Source: Hypomesus transpacificus
Lineage: Eukaryota > Chordata > Actinopteri > Osmeriformes > Osmeridae
Assembly: GCF_021917145.1 (NCBI RefSeq)
Contig: NC_061062.1
Location: forward strand, 6,105,847 to 6,169,846
Length of the DNA stretch: 64,000 nucleotides
Direction: 5' to 3'
Part shown: positions 11,724 to 21,918 of the stretch, one piece after another
How the letters are laid out: every line of letters starts with the position of its first letter
How positions within the stretch are numbered: the first letter of the stretch is position 1
Position numbers and translations under genes: made by a program
The notes under the pieces: model-generated
What the model was told of the DNA's origin: nothing
The model's input: the letters and a program-made list of their open reading frames with translations, nothing else
The model's database searches: none

Positions 11724-14698
11724 TCAGTCCCACTCGATGCCCAGCAGCTCACAGCTGATCTCCCAGAGTTTACGTGCCGTCTCCTCGCTCCTGCCCTGCG
11801 GAGCGACGAAGGCCGGGGCGCAGTCACTGCACCACAGAAGAAGAGGAATGGTCATGACATTACTGCTACTGTTGTTACTTGTATTATCAGTTACTATTGG
11901 TAGTACATTACTATTTTTATTATTATTGGTAGTGGTAAAGAAGAATGATTTTTTAACAGAAACTCTAGGATTGATGGGTGCTGAGCTGCAAATGGACCAA
12001 TCTTTGTTAATAGACAAATCTTTTTTTTTAATATTATGTTGGAGTTTTGGGACAGAGGTAGACGGGAAATGTAGGGGGGAGAGGGGGGAAGACATGCAGA
12101 AATGGCCCAGGCCAGAATCCAACCTTTGCCGCTGCCTCAGGGCTTTAGCTCATGCGGTACGTGTGCTACCCGGCAAGCCCCCCGGGGAGCGCCCCGTTGA
12201 CCCGGAGACGTACCTGAAGTGTTTTCCAGAGATGGAGTGCAGCTCCTCGGCCACGGCGCAGTAGATGGAGGACTGGGCTCCCTGACTCGGTGTCTTCAGG
12301 AACATGGAGAAGGCGGTGAACATTAAGGTCATGATGGTGGAGTGTCTGATCAGGTCCGAGCGCACAGACCCCGGGTGCACAGAGTTCACTGTGACGCTGG
12401 AGCCTGGGGAGGAGCACAGGACATCAATCCACCTTCACACCATCATTACAGCTCAGGAGTCGAGCATTTGACTGCAGATGGTTAAGGTAGGTAAGGAGTT
12501 TAGATCTACTCTAGATATAGTATAACCTTCAAAACGTAAGGGGTTTATATCTACTTTAACTACATTATAACCTTGATAATGTGAGGATGTTCATATTTAC
12601 TATAGGTACAGTATAGCCTTGAAAATGAAACAGGTTGATACCTACTCAAGGCACAGTATAGCCCATGTATCTAGACACTGATGTACCTTTGAGCTTGCGT
12701 GCCAACTCCCTGGTAAACAGCACGTTGGCCAGCTTGCTCTGGCAGTAGGCAAGGCCGCTGTTGTAGCTGCCCTGGCTGAGCAGGTCGTGGAAGCGGATCC
12801 AGCCAAAGTTGTGGGCCAGAGAGGACACCACAACGATGCGGGCGGGAGCACTGCGCTTCAGCAGGCCAATCAAGAGGTACGTCAACAGAAAATGACCTGT
12901 CAGGACGAAGAGGAAGAGTTTCGTAAACGAGCTGTGAGGTTCTTCCACGAGCCTTGGCGTGGGTTTAGGGGCGGACATGTGAAGAGACGATTTGTACATC
13001 CCCACTGAGAACTACAAGCTGGGCAGGAGAGGCGTTGGCACATAGGGTGAATGTTTGTCTTCACTTAGGTTCCAAGCCAACCTACGCCCTTGTCCTCACG
13101 CAGGCTACTGCATTTGAAATCCTTCTGGATCCTCTGGAGGAGGACGTGTGTCTCACCCAGGTGGTTGACTCCCAGCTGCATCTCAAAGCCATCTGTGGTC
13201 TTCATGTAGGGGCACATCATCACTCCAGCATTGTTGATGAGGATATGCAGCTGGTTCACCTCTGGACAAACATACGACCAATCCACACAAACAGAAGGAG
13301 CACAGTCAAAAGTCATCATTTGTGTTTTTTCCCGCCGTAAAACGACACTGGGCTGGAGGCGTCAGGTGTTGTCACTCGACGCACCGCTGAGGAACTTCTG
13401 TGCGAAGGCACGGATGGAGCAGCTGTCGGCCAGGTCCAGCTCCCGGACCTCCACCCGGGCGTCGCTGTAGACGGCTCGAATGTGTTCCGCTGCCTCCTCT
13501 CCCTTCTCCACGTCCCGGCAGGCCATGATGACTCGAGCCCCTGCACGCAAGTACACACCCAGCACATAGGGGGCAGCACTTATTACTGACATACATGACC
13601 ATAAGTGTGATTTGGACCAGAGATACTGTGTCATTAGCCCCTGAAAAACAGTTCCACCCTTTCCCTCCTAAAGACCATGTGCACTGATCTTGTTCCATGC
13701 ATGCATTTGTAACTGTGGTACATAACTAAAACACACATTGAAAGTATGCCCACTAATTCATACTGGACCACATCAGTGAACAGGATAAATAGTGGGGTAG
13801 TACATGTATAGGTCACTATTGTGCCCTGGGCTGGAGTATCACCTCTTATTGCCAGGTCGAGGGCAGTCTCCTTGCCAATGCCTGTGTTCGCTCCAGTTAT
13901 CAACACTGTCTTCCCATCTAGTCGAGCCATGGACTGGCAGTATCCACCAGCTGCATATTTTCTAGAAGACGCATAGCACATGTTTATGTTCAATTCAGGC
14001 AAACATCGATACTCTCTTCTATAAAGCAAAAGTCAACATCTACAGAGAAAAAAACCCACTCTGAAACATCTCAGTAGGCCTACGTCAGCTTTCATTCTGT
14101 TGAAATCCATGTATTTCGTTTATTACGTTTTTGTATTTAGATTCCCGCCCCCACATGCGTGATTATGTCATATTGCAATTTAACAGTGATCGCTGGTGTA
14201 TTGGAACAACCTCGCGGTGGACTCATCCAAACAGGAGCCTATGATCACTTCTCTTGCATAGCACGACCGGCGCCTACCAATAGTTCAGCGAGACAATGCA
14301 TACAAATATAACTCCTCCCACGCTCAAACCTCCTGATATGCATATTTGGAATGGTGATTATTGAGTGACAGATGCGATATAAATTATAAGGAGATTGACC
14401 GAATCCTTTGAATTTAGCAGTCGAAGCCATGTATTACCGCATACGTACCAAACGTATGCTATACACGCTACATAATATGACGCTGACAGTTATGTCATGT
14501 CCATCTCTCATTGAAGCATTCTTAGCCAGTTTAACACAATTCACAGTAATTTCCCATATGCAATAAAAGAGGGATGCTGATGGTACAAGAGCAGGATGCT
14601 GCCCTTCATTATTTTACTCACCTAATATGAGGTGCAAATAACACCATCAACAGTGTTACAACTCCAAGACCAGCGACAATTAATACAAGCACCATCAT
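11724..14698 (-). CDS. rdh12: Retinol dehydrogenase 11/12-like short-chain dehydrogenase
   Basis: NADP(H)-dependent short-chain dehydrogenase of the RDH11/RDH12 group, which reduces all-trans- and 11-cis-retinal on ER membranes (family knowledge). Coding exons, in transcript order: 14698-14622, 13961-13843, 13540-13385, 13261-13157, 12896-12687, 12403-12214, 11826-11724 (TGA); 319 aa, against 316-318 in human RDH12/RDH11. Residues 1-23 form the hydrophobic membrane anchor. The cofactor site TGANTGIG, the structural NNAG (in [10 protein letters not shown]) and the catalytic Y-x-x-x-K (YCQSK, with the preceding active-site serine in VVSSLAH) are all present. CRDVEKGE after the second strand fits NADP(H) preference. 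Human has RDH11 and RDH12 side by side at this position. Only one gene is seen here, so the 11-versus-12 assignment is tentative. It is head-to-head with vti1b. Confidence 0.93.
12451..12495 (+). repeat. Fragment of tRNA-derived SINE head
   Basis: GCTCAGGAGTCGAGCATTTG followed by ACTGCAGATGG resembles the A-box half of the short SINEs found intact elsewhere in the window (40917, 41280). It lies in an rdh intron. Confidence 0.35.
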
Positions 14699-15457
14699 GA
14701 CATAGATACGTTAACGGAGCGTCTTCACCCTGAGACCACCTCTCTCGGATCTGGGCTGTCGGCAGATCAGCTGATGTCAAATCGAAGCCACAGAGCTGTC
14801 TACGAGATCGCGGGTATACCTCCGTCGAACCATGGGATTGTAGTTTTTCATAAAATTGATGGAAATAACTTGCAGCATGCACACCTCTAAGGTAGCATTT
14901 GAAAGTGATACCACAATAAGATATATAGGTTACGTGAATAGAATTACCGTTTAATTTAAAAGTCCTTGTGCATATGCAGGTTTTGCAATTGGCATGCATA
15001 CATACAAGACACGACTGCATGAAAAACTGAAACTATTTATTTCTCTTTCTAAGATTGTTTTTGTTTTTATCATTTTCTAAATCGTTTATTAAAAACCTAC
15101 ATTTACCAAAATGCACCTGTGAGAGCTGTCTTTGCATTGCCTGTACAAAATTAGATCCCTTTCCACTAATAAATAGCGTACGTGTTATTGTGTACGCAAT
15201 ATTTTATTTGAAATTAGATTAATTGAACAATATACACGGAACAGATATATTTCTTGTAGAAATGTACGTTATACATGCCCTTTAGTTCATTGAATTACAG
15301 GCAGTCTGCAATCTGACTTGATCACGAGGACCTGGAATATGCGGAAAGAGTCTCGAGGATCTTGTTAGGGATTTATACACAGCAGCGGAGAGCCTACCTT
15401 TCACTCAAGATAACAGTGTTCTTGTGTTAATAAAACACTTTAAATTGAAGACACAAC
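14699..15457. promoter_or_regulatory. rdh / vti1b head-to-head intergenic region
   Basis: These 759 bp separate the start codons of two divergent genes, so both promoters and 5' UTRs must lie here or in undetected upstream exons. I see no clear TATA box. The sequence is AT-rich, unlike the CpG-rich promoters common for housekeeping genes. No further gene is visible. Confidence 0.5.
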
Positions 15458-18400
15458 ATGTCTTCGGAAGAATTTGAAAAGTTACAGGAGATATACAAAT
15501 CCCTCTACGATGAGATGAAACTGATGCCAGAGAGAGTCCTGAAAAGCAGCGGAGGTATTATGGCACAGCTTTGGCAGCCAGCTACTGTATTATCAAAAAG
15601 CCAGCTATCAAGCAAATACAATTAAGTTTAAAAACTGTTAATAACAACCTTTGCTATTCAACTTTCTATAAACTGCTCTTTATATGTGTATAGGCCCTAT
15701 ATATTTTTTTCAAAGTAGCAGCACTATAGCAATATAGCTTTAATTTGATAAAAGCTGCTCCTTGTCATTGTCAATAGCCTATCGCTGTGTTTATTGTGTT
15801 TTATCCTAAACAATATTTGACGTTTGACTCGGCATGATATATGGTATATGATATTATATAAACCTAATACTTGTTGTGGCGTTTCAGAGGAGAAGAAGCG
15901 GTTGGTGCGAAGATTTGATGAAAGGTTTGGAGAGGCTGAGGAAGTGGTGAGTTTATCCAAAACTGCTGTTTGAGATGGTAAAGTCAGCTTTGCAGTTTGT
16001 AAATATCAACCATTATCGATTTAATCTATCATCTTCATCTTTTGGAGGGTTCCAAGTCTTAATTAGAGGGGTCAACCCCCCCCCCCCCCCAATCCCCTCC
16101 GTAATTCGAACCCTGCTAGTACTGAGTTCATGAATCATAATTCTGCGGTATTTAATAAGCAGTCAAATCAAATCAAATCAAATTTATTTGTATAGCCCCT
16201 TTTACACGCAAGCATGTCACAGAGGGCTTCACATGCGCCCATAGAACTGCCCCTCAACCAACCTAAACCCTCAAGGAAGACAAGGAAAAACTCCCAGAAA
16301 AACTCCCACCGGGAGAAAAAATGGAAGAAACCTTGGGAGGAGCAATTCAGAGAGGGATCCCCTCCTCCAGAGACGGTTGGTAAGAGAGAGGAGCAGAACA
16401 CAAGCTAAACATAGTCATACAGTGTCAATGGGTTTTGAAACACCAAAATCCATTGTTCGGCTTTATAGACGTTGGATGGGACCGGGAAACTCGCTGTTGG
16501 CCGTCATGGAGACTGGATTCCGGGTGACGACCTGGTTCAGCGTTGGCAGACCGACGACCTAGCAGGTCCTGACAGCTCAAACCCCCCACACCACAGGGAA
16601 TGTGTGGGGGGGGGACAGAGAGGAGAGCAGGGATTAGAGAATGCCAGGAGCAGCTAACAGTTACAGTCAAAATAGAATGAGATCCCCACCGGTCAAGTGT
16701 GGACTAGTGCAGCAATTTAACAGAGCAAAAAGGGTATTTGATGCAGCCCCACACACCAAAACAACGACAGCCCCCCTCAGTTGGAACATGAAATCTGTTC
16801 CAGGGGAAAGAACTCTAAAGTAGGTTATACTTATACGAATAAGGATGAAAACAGCCAGTCCCCCGTTGTCTCCAACTAGTAATAAAAACTATAACAGTAA
16901 CAGTGAATCTTTCAGACACCAGAGGGCAGTATATGGCCACTTTGTACCACACCATGTACCACTAGCATTCCACAGACTAGTTTCTTCTAGCCTTTCGTTC
17001 AAGTTGTCCTTTTGTAATAAGTAGCCTACAGGTACATAGTAATTCTTGGTCCTTATCCTCTCAATTGTTTCCTAACAGTCTAACTTAAATCCTCCAATGC
17101 GCTAAACCTTATTTTCTCCATAAATGATCCCAATCCTTCTGAAAACGAGCATTCCTAGAGTATATAATAAATAATATGCGTTAATAGTCCTCTAAAACCA
17201 ATATGAAATTGGTTTAAAAAATGTACTATGTTAATGTACTGTGGTGTGACGTGTTATTCAACTCACTTCACTTTATTAATGATCCCAAATTCTAAATTAC
17301 AAGCAGTAAGCATTTGGACATGGATGTGTGAGTTGATTCTTTTTCTGTGTGAATTTCCAGCTTCAAGGAATGGAGCAAGAGTTGGCGGGGGCTCCCTCGA
17401 CCTACCGCAACGCCATGACCACCAAGTTACGGCTGTACCGCCGGGACCTGGGGAAGCTGCAGCGCGAGATGAAGACCCCGGAGTCTGGCTTTGGCGTCCC
17501 CGCCCGACCAAAGGATGGCGGATACGGCGTCTACTCCTCTCAGAACGAGCACAGCGTGAGTCTGGACTGCCGATCAACTGGCCTTCAGGATGAATAAAGT
17601 TTGAATGTGATTGAAAACCGGCATTGGTTGAACCGTCGCCCCTGTTGTAACTGATCGCATTGTCTTTTCCCCCCGCCTTTTTAGACGCACCTGCAGTCAC
17701 AGCGGACGTTGTTGCTCCAGGGGACAGAGTATCTTAACAACGCCACGCAGAGTATCGAGCGCAGCCAGCGCATTGCCGCGGAGACGGACCAGATCGGCAC
17801 GGACATCATCGAGGAGCTGGGCGAGCAGAGAGAGCAGCTGGATCGCACCAGAGACAGGGTGAGGGAGGGCTGTGTGGATCGATCACTCGCACCAGAGACA
17901 GGGTGAGGGAGGGCTGTGTGGATCGATCACTCGCACCAGAGACAGGGTGAGGGAGGGCTGTGTGGATCGATCACTCGCACCAGAGACAGGGTGAGGGAGG
18001 GCTGTGTGGATCGATCACTCGCACCAGAGACAGGGTGAGGGAGGGCTGTGTGGATCGATCACTCGCACCAGAGACAGGGTGAGGGAGGGCTGTGTGGATC
18101 GATCACTCGCACCAGAGACAGGGTGAGGGAGGGCTGTGTGGATCGATCACTCGCACCAGAGACAGGGTCAATAGAGGAGGGAGAGGAAGTGGATACACTT
18201 CAAAAGTGTATATGTCTAGAATCAGTATTAGCCGTATCAACCCAACTAGCTCAAGGTTTTCACCACATTAGCGTGTTATATACGTACAGGGAGAACCAGT
18301 AACTTTAAATGCACAATGATAGTTTATTATCTAAATAGTAAGACAATCAATACAATAATAATGCAACATAATCAAATACAAACATACCTTCGGAGCAATC

Positions 18401-19168
18401 GTTTACGAAGGTAATCACAATGAAACTAGGCGGCTAATGCACCGGAGCTCGTTTAGTAAACACATTTATATTTAGTCATTTAGCAGACGCTCTTATCCAG
18501 AGCGACTTACAGGAAGTACAGGGACATTCCCCCCGAGGCAAGTGGGTGAAGTGCCTTGCCCAAGGACACAACGTCATTTGGCACGGCTGGGAATCGAACG
18601 GCAAAGTTCGGATTAATAGCCCGACTCCCTAACCTCTTCAACTGTTGAGACCACCTCAACAGTGCGTGCTAGAAAGTGTCATCGCCATTTCAACATGACA
18701 GTCCCTTTTGTGCCAATCAACTGTCCCAGACGAGTGTCTGAGTGACTAAGGGGCTTTATCATTCAGCTCTGCCAATACAGCCCGACAATCACATCCCCCC
18801 AGAGACAGGGTTAGTAGTACAGAGATCACCATGGATGATGGAGAGAGAGATTGATGGATCAAGGAAATCCCCCAAATCCCCTATTCTTCATGTATTGATC
18901 TGTGGTCCTGTCTGTCTCTCCCAGCTGGTGCACACTGGAGAAAACCTGAGCCGCAGCCGCAAAATCCTACGGGCCATGTCTCGACGGTGAGTGGCGGTTC
19001 TCCACTTCCTGTCCTCGACTGACCTTTGCCCCTTGGCGTGTCTGACCGTTTCCTGTCCCTGTCCATCCTCGCAGGCTGATGACCAACAAGCTCCTGCTCT
19101 CCGTCATCATCCTCATGGAGCTGGCCATCCTGGGAGCTGTGGTCTACCTGAAGTTCTTCAGAAAGTAG
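15458..19168 (+). CDS. vti1b: vti1b, Qb-SNARE
   Basis: Tail-anchored Qb-SNARE of late endosome/lysosome and TGN fusion complexes, partnering syntaxin 7/8 and VAMP8 (family knowledge). Exons: 15458-15554, 15888-15946, 17361-17555, 17685-17858, 18925-18986, 19075-19168 (TAG); 226 aa, against 232 in human. The N-terminal three-helix region begins SSEEFEKLQEIYKSLYDEM. The SNARE motif runs through RAMLLQG-like LLLQGTEYLNNATQSIERS, IIEELGEQREQLDRTRDR and NLSRSRKILRAMSRR. The C-terminal membrane anchor is LLLSVIILMELAILGAVVYL followed by KFFRK. The fourth exon's 5' splice site lies in a 44-bp tandem array (17840-18168). A likely polyadenylation signal is AATAAA at 19970. Confidence 0.96.
16163..16900. 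repeat. Teleost interspersed repeat in vti1b intron
   Basis: It begins with CAAATCAAATCAAATTTATT, then TGTATAGCCCC, CTCAAGGAAGACAAGG, AAAACTCCCA, ATGGAAGAAACCTTGGGAGG and GGGATCCCCTCC, a repeat type I associate with many teleost genomes. Short open frames inside it are not genes. The right boundary is uncertain. It lies in the 1.4-kb vti1b intron 15947-17360. Confidence 0.6.
17842..18168 (+). repeat. vti1b: 44-bp minisatellite duplicating a vti1b 5' splice site
   Basis: The unit is CGCACCAGAGACAGG/GTGAGGG plus AGGGCTGTGTGGATCGATCACT. The first unit contains the real exon end (exon ends 17858). Further GTGAGG donors follow exactly every 44 bp at 17903, 17947, 17991, 18035, 18079 and 18123. 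An eighth exon-end copy has a degenerate GTCAAT at 18167. Copies are nearly identical, so the array is young or homogenised. Confidence 0.95.
18471..18655 (-). repeat. V-SINE, reverse orientation
   Basis: Read on the minus strand it has a tRNA-like head (GGTTAGGGAGTCGGGCTATT, GTTCGATTCCC), the V-SINE core (TGTCCTTGGGCAAGGCACTT) and the tail GCGTCTGCTAAATGAC. It matches the plus-strand copy at 63605-63795 block by block. It lies in vti1b intron 5. Confidence 0.85.
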
Positions 19169-21918
19169 TGCAGGGTCAAGTCAGAAGGCTCCCGCTCTGC
19201 CTCTCATCTCCATGTCCTCATCTCGTCCTCACAGGACCTCCTCAAAGACTAGAGGGTTCATCTCTAAGGGGGTTTATCCTTGCACGTACACTTCATCGTC
19301 TCCCTTAATATTTCCCTGAACCAAACTCCACTTAGGTCTTACGTTCTACCTGCCGTTCATGAGGACTCAACATTTTCATGTCAAGGGAGACCAACAAGAG
19401 TATAAGAAGAGGGATCATCTGGGTTCCAAACTCAGGTCTCAACATCCAGATTCCTAACTGGGTTCTCAACATCTGGGTTCCAAGCTGGGTTCTCTCAAGT
19501 TGAGCTCATCCTGTTTCCTAGCCAATGAGATCCTGACCCACAACGCCCAACCCAAAGCCCTGGAGAAGGAGATACCTGCTTGGTTTTGCACTGTGACTGT
19601 GAACTGACTCAAGTTGCCAAACCCCTTCCTGTCACATGCCCTGTGAGGATGACTGAGGGTGTTCAGAGACCACAGGAAGTGACACAGCAGAATTTGTGTG
19701 TCCCAGATCCGAGTACTGGTCCTTACCTGTAAGTCCACGATTCTTTCACCAGAAAACAGAGGGGGGGGGGTGCCGGACAGGGCTGATCATCGCTATGGGT
19801 GTGTGAAATTATGAGTTCTGAATTCCAAACACACCAATGTGAGTAATGATGAACTCTGAATTCCAAACACACTCATAGTGGCGGTAAAAATGAATGTGTT
19901 GCTCCCTTTGACAAACATGCTGGGCCTGTTTCTGAAGAGCCTGTGACGTAAAGGAAAAAAAGACGGTGAAATAAATATAGGATTTTCTTTTAATTGAATG
20001 TTGTGGTTGTTACCTCCTCCATCACATCCGTCCTCCATGCCCAGTCTTCAAGGTTAGGGGGATGGTGAGAGCTGTAACTCCTAACTACTGTAGCAGCACT
20101 GGGACCTGAATACTGCCAGTCTGCCACCACTGAGAGGTACAGCTTGTTCAGGAAACTGATACTGGGAATGGTTACAAACGCATTATTTGCAATAGTAAGT
20201 GAATGTCTTTTTATGAATGCTGTCCCTTATCATATGTCACACCATATCATATATGATTTCGAAAACATGGACAAAGTTGTGATTGATAAAAATGTGTTTC
20301 TATTTTCATAACGCTGTGAATTTCTGTATTAAAGCGAAGTCGTAACATGAGTCCGATAGCGATTTTCTCTCGGACGGTTGTCCGTTCAAAATGGTCGTCA
20401 TAGGGGCAAGCAAAGAAAAACATCCGGTGTGCTCCTGCAATCACAGAGCAGGTACAAGGCCACTACTCCCAGACGGGCACAGACAGATAAGACTGTTTAC
20501 TGTGGAGTAGACGGCCCCCGATACAAGGAAACAAACTTGCACAGGTGATAAGATTACCATTATTATTACTGGCTTCATATGTGGGCAACCAAACTGCACA
20601 GTGTGTCTCATTCTCAGGGGTGTGGCACTGTGTGCCACATAAACAGCCAGAGTAGTCAGAACTGGTTTGAGATGTGTCGTCAGGGGAGAATGTGAGCCAC
20701 TGCTGGATGTCAAGAAGTGTTACACAACACCTAGCAAAGGAACGTACGAATGGAGTTGCGTATCACTAAAATAGTATTTATTATTTCTGAGTCATTCAGT
20801 GGTCACAAAGGCGAATACAAGTCAATTGGAAAAAAAGTAATTCTGTCAGTATTTCAAATACACTAATTGCACTTGTCAATTTCCAAAATAAAAACTAAAA
20901 CGTTTTCTAGCCAATTCAATCGGACTAATATAAAACCACACATTTATATATTACACAAATTGCAGAATGGTGATCAAAAGGTCGCAGGTTCAAATCCTCC
21001 CTGAATGTCGCTTTGGATAAAAAAAAACTTCTGCTAAATGAAAACATGAAATTATAAATGACTAACAATACAAAACCTAATTTGAAGCTAAATATGTGAA
21101 ACCATGCGGGTCCAAGTGTGATTGAGTGCCTCTATCTGGAGTTGCCCTGGCTCAGACATGTGGAGCTGGGTCTCTGTCTACCTGAGGGACATGCTAGTAG
21201 AGAAACAACATCTCAACTGACACACACAGCCACACTTGACACCAGTGTCGTTATTACAAACTTAGTACATGCCCAGACTCCTAGGCAGTGACAACATGTA
21301 CTTAATATGCAGGCCTGTTATTACACACAAGTTAGTAGTGTCAAGTGCTACCACTCTTGGCAGCACAAAGGTAGAATTACTTCTATTGGTGTGTGAGTGT
21401 ATATATATATATATATATATATATCACATTTCGAATGTCGATATTTAAAGCCTTTTCCACAACATAGTTCCATATTAAGTACATGTTGCTCAATGACTAA
21501 CATTGTCTATTATTGAAACTTATGTGAATACTATAGAACACTTAAAGGTTAATGCGGTGAACATACAGGGTACACCTTTCAAACGTAGAGCTACAGTCTG
21601 GTAAACAGCATCATTTAGTTGATTACAGTATAGTAAAAATATGAGCAATATCATAGCATTTCAATGACAAAGGTACAAGCTTTTTATGGCCTCGGCGTGG
21701 ACTACAGAGAAAATGAAGTCTGTCCACTTCATCCTAACGAAGCTCCTCACAGTTTCGTGGCGTGTCACCTGAACACGAGAACTCTACAGTACATCAACAG
21801 AGGAAATATCAATCCAAACTACAGTTCCATTCTGTCTGTGCAGTCTTTAAATATTCAGGAATGGCCAGTGGTCGATACAATAAAAAAAAAAAAAGAAGTC
21901 CTTGGTGAATCAGCGGTT
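19169..21918. other. vti1b 3' UTR, arg2 3' UTR and tail-to-tail spacer
   Basis: No coding gene is visible. vti1b 3' UTR probably ends near AATAAA at 19970-19975. For arg2 (minus) a reversed signal TTTATT at 20777-20782 would give a 3' UTR of about 1.1 kb. Other contents are a partial duplication of GAATTCCAAACACAC at about 19817-19875, an imperfect SINE (20966-21045) and an (AT)n run at 21401-21424. Confidence 0.55.
20966..21045 (+). repeat. Short tRNA-derived SINE (partial)
   Basis: B-box-like GGTCGCAGGTTCAAATCC is followed by GTCGCTTTGGATAAA and CTTCTGCTAAATG, the tail shared with other SINEs in the window. The A-box half is largely lost. Confidence 0.6.

Noticed and set aside
16214-16670. 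Short open frames in the vti1b intron
   Set aside because: They lie inside an interspersed repeat with no transposase or reverse transcriptase similarity.
17709-18302. Coding continuation of vti1b through the 44-bp repeats
   Set aside because: The frame stops in the second unit. The spliced product joins at 17858 to 18925 and matches VTI1B without a gap.
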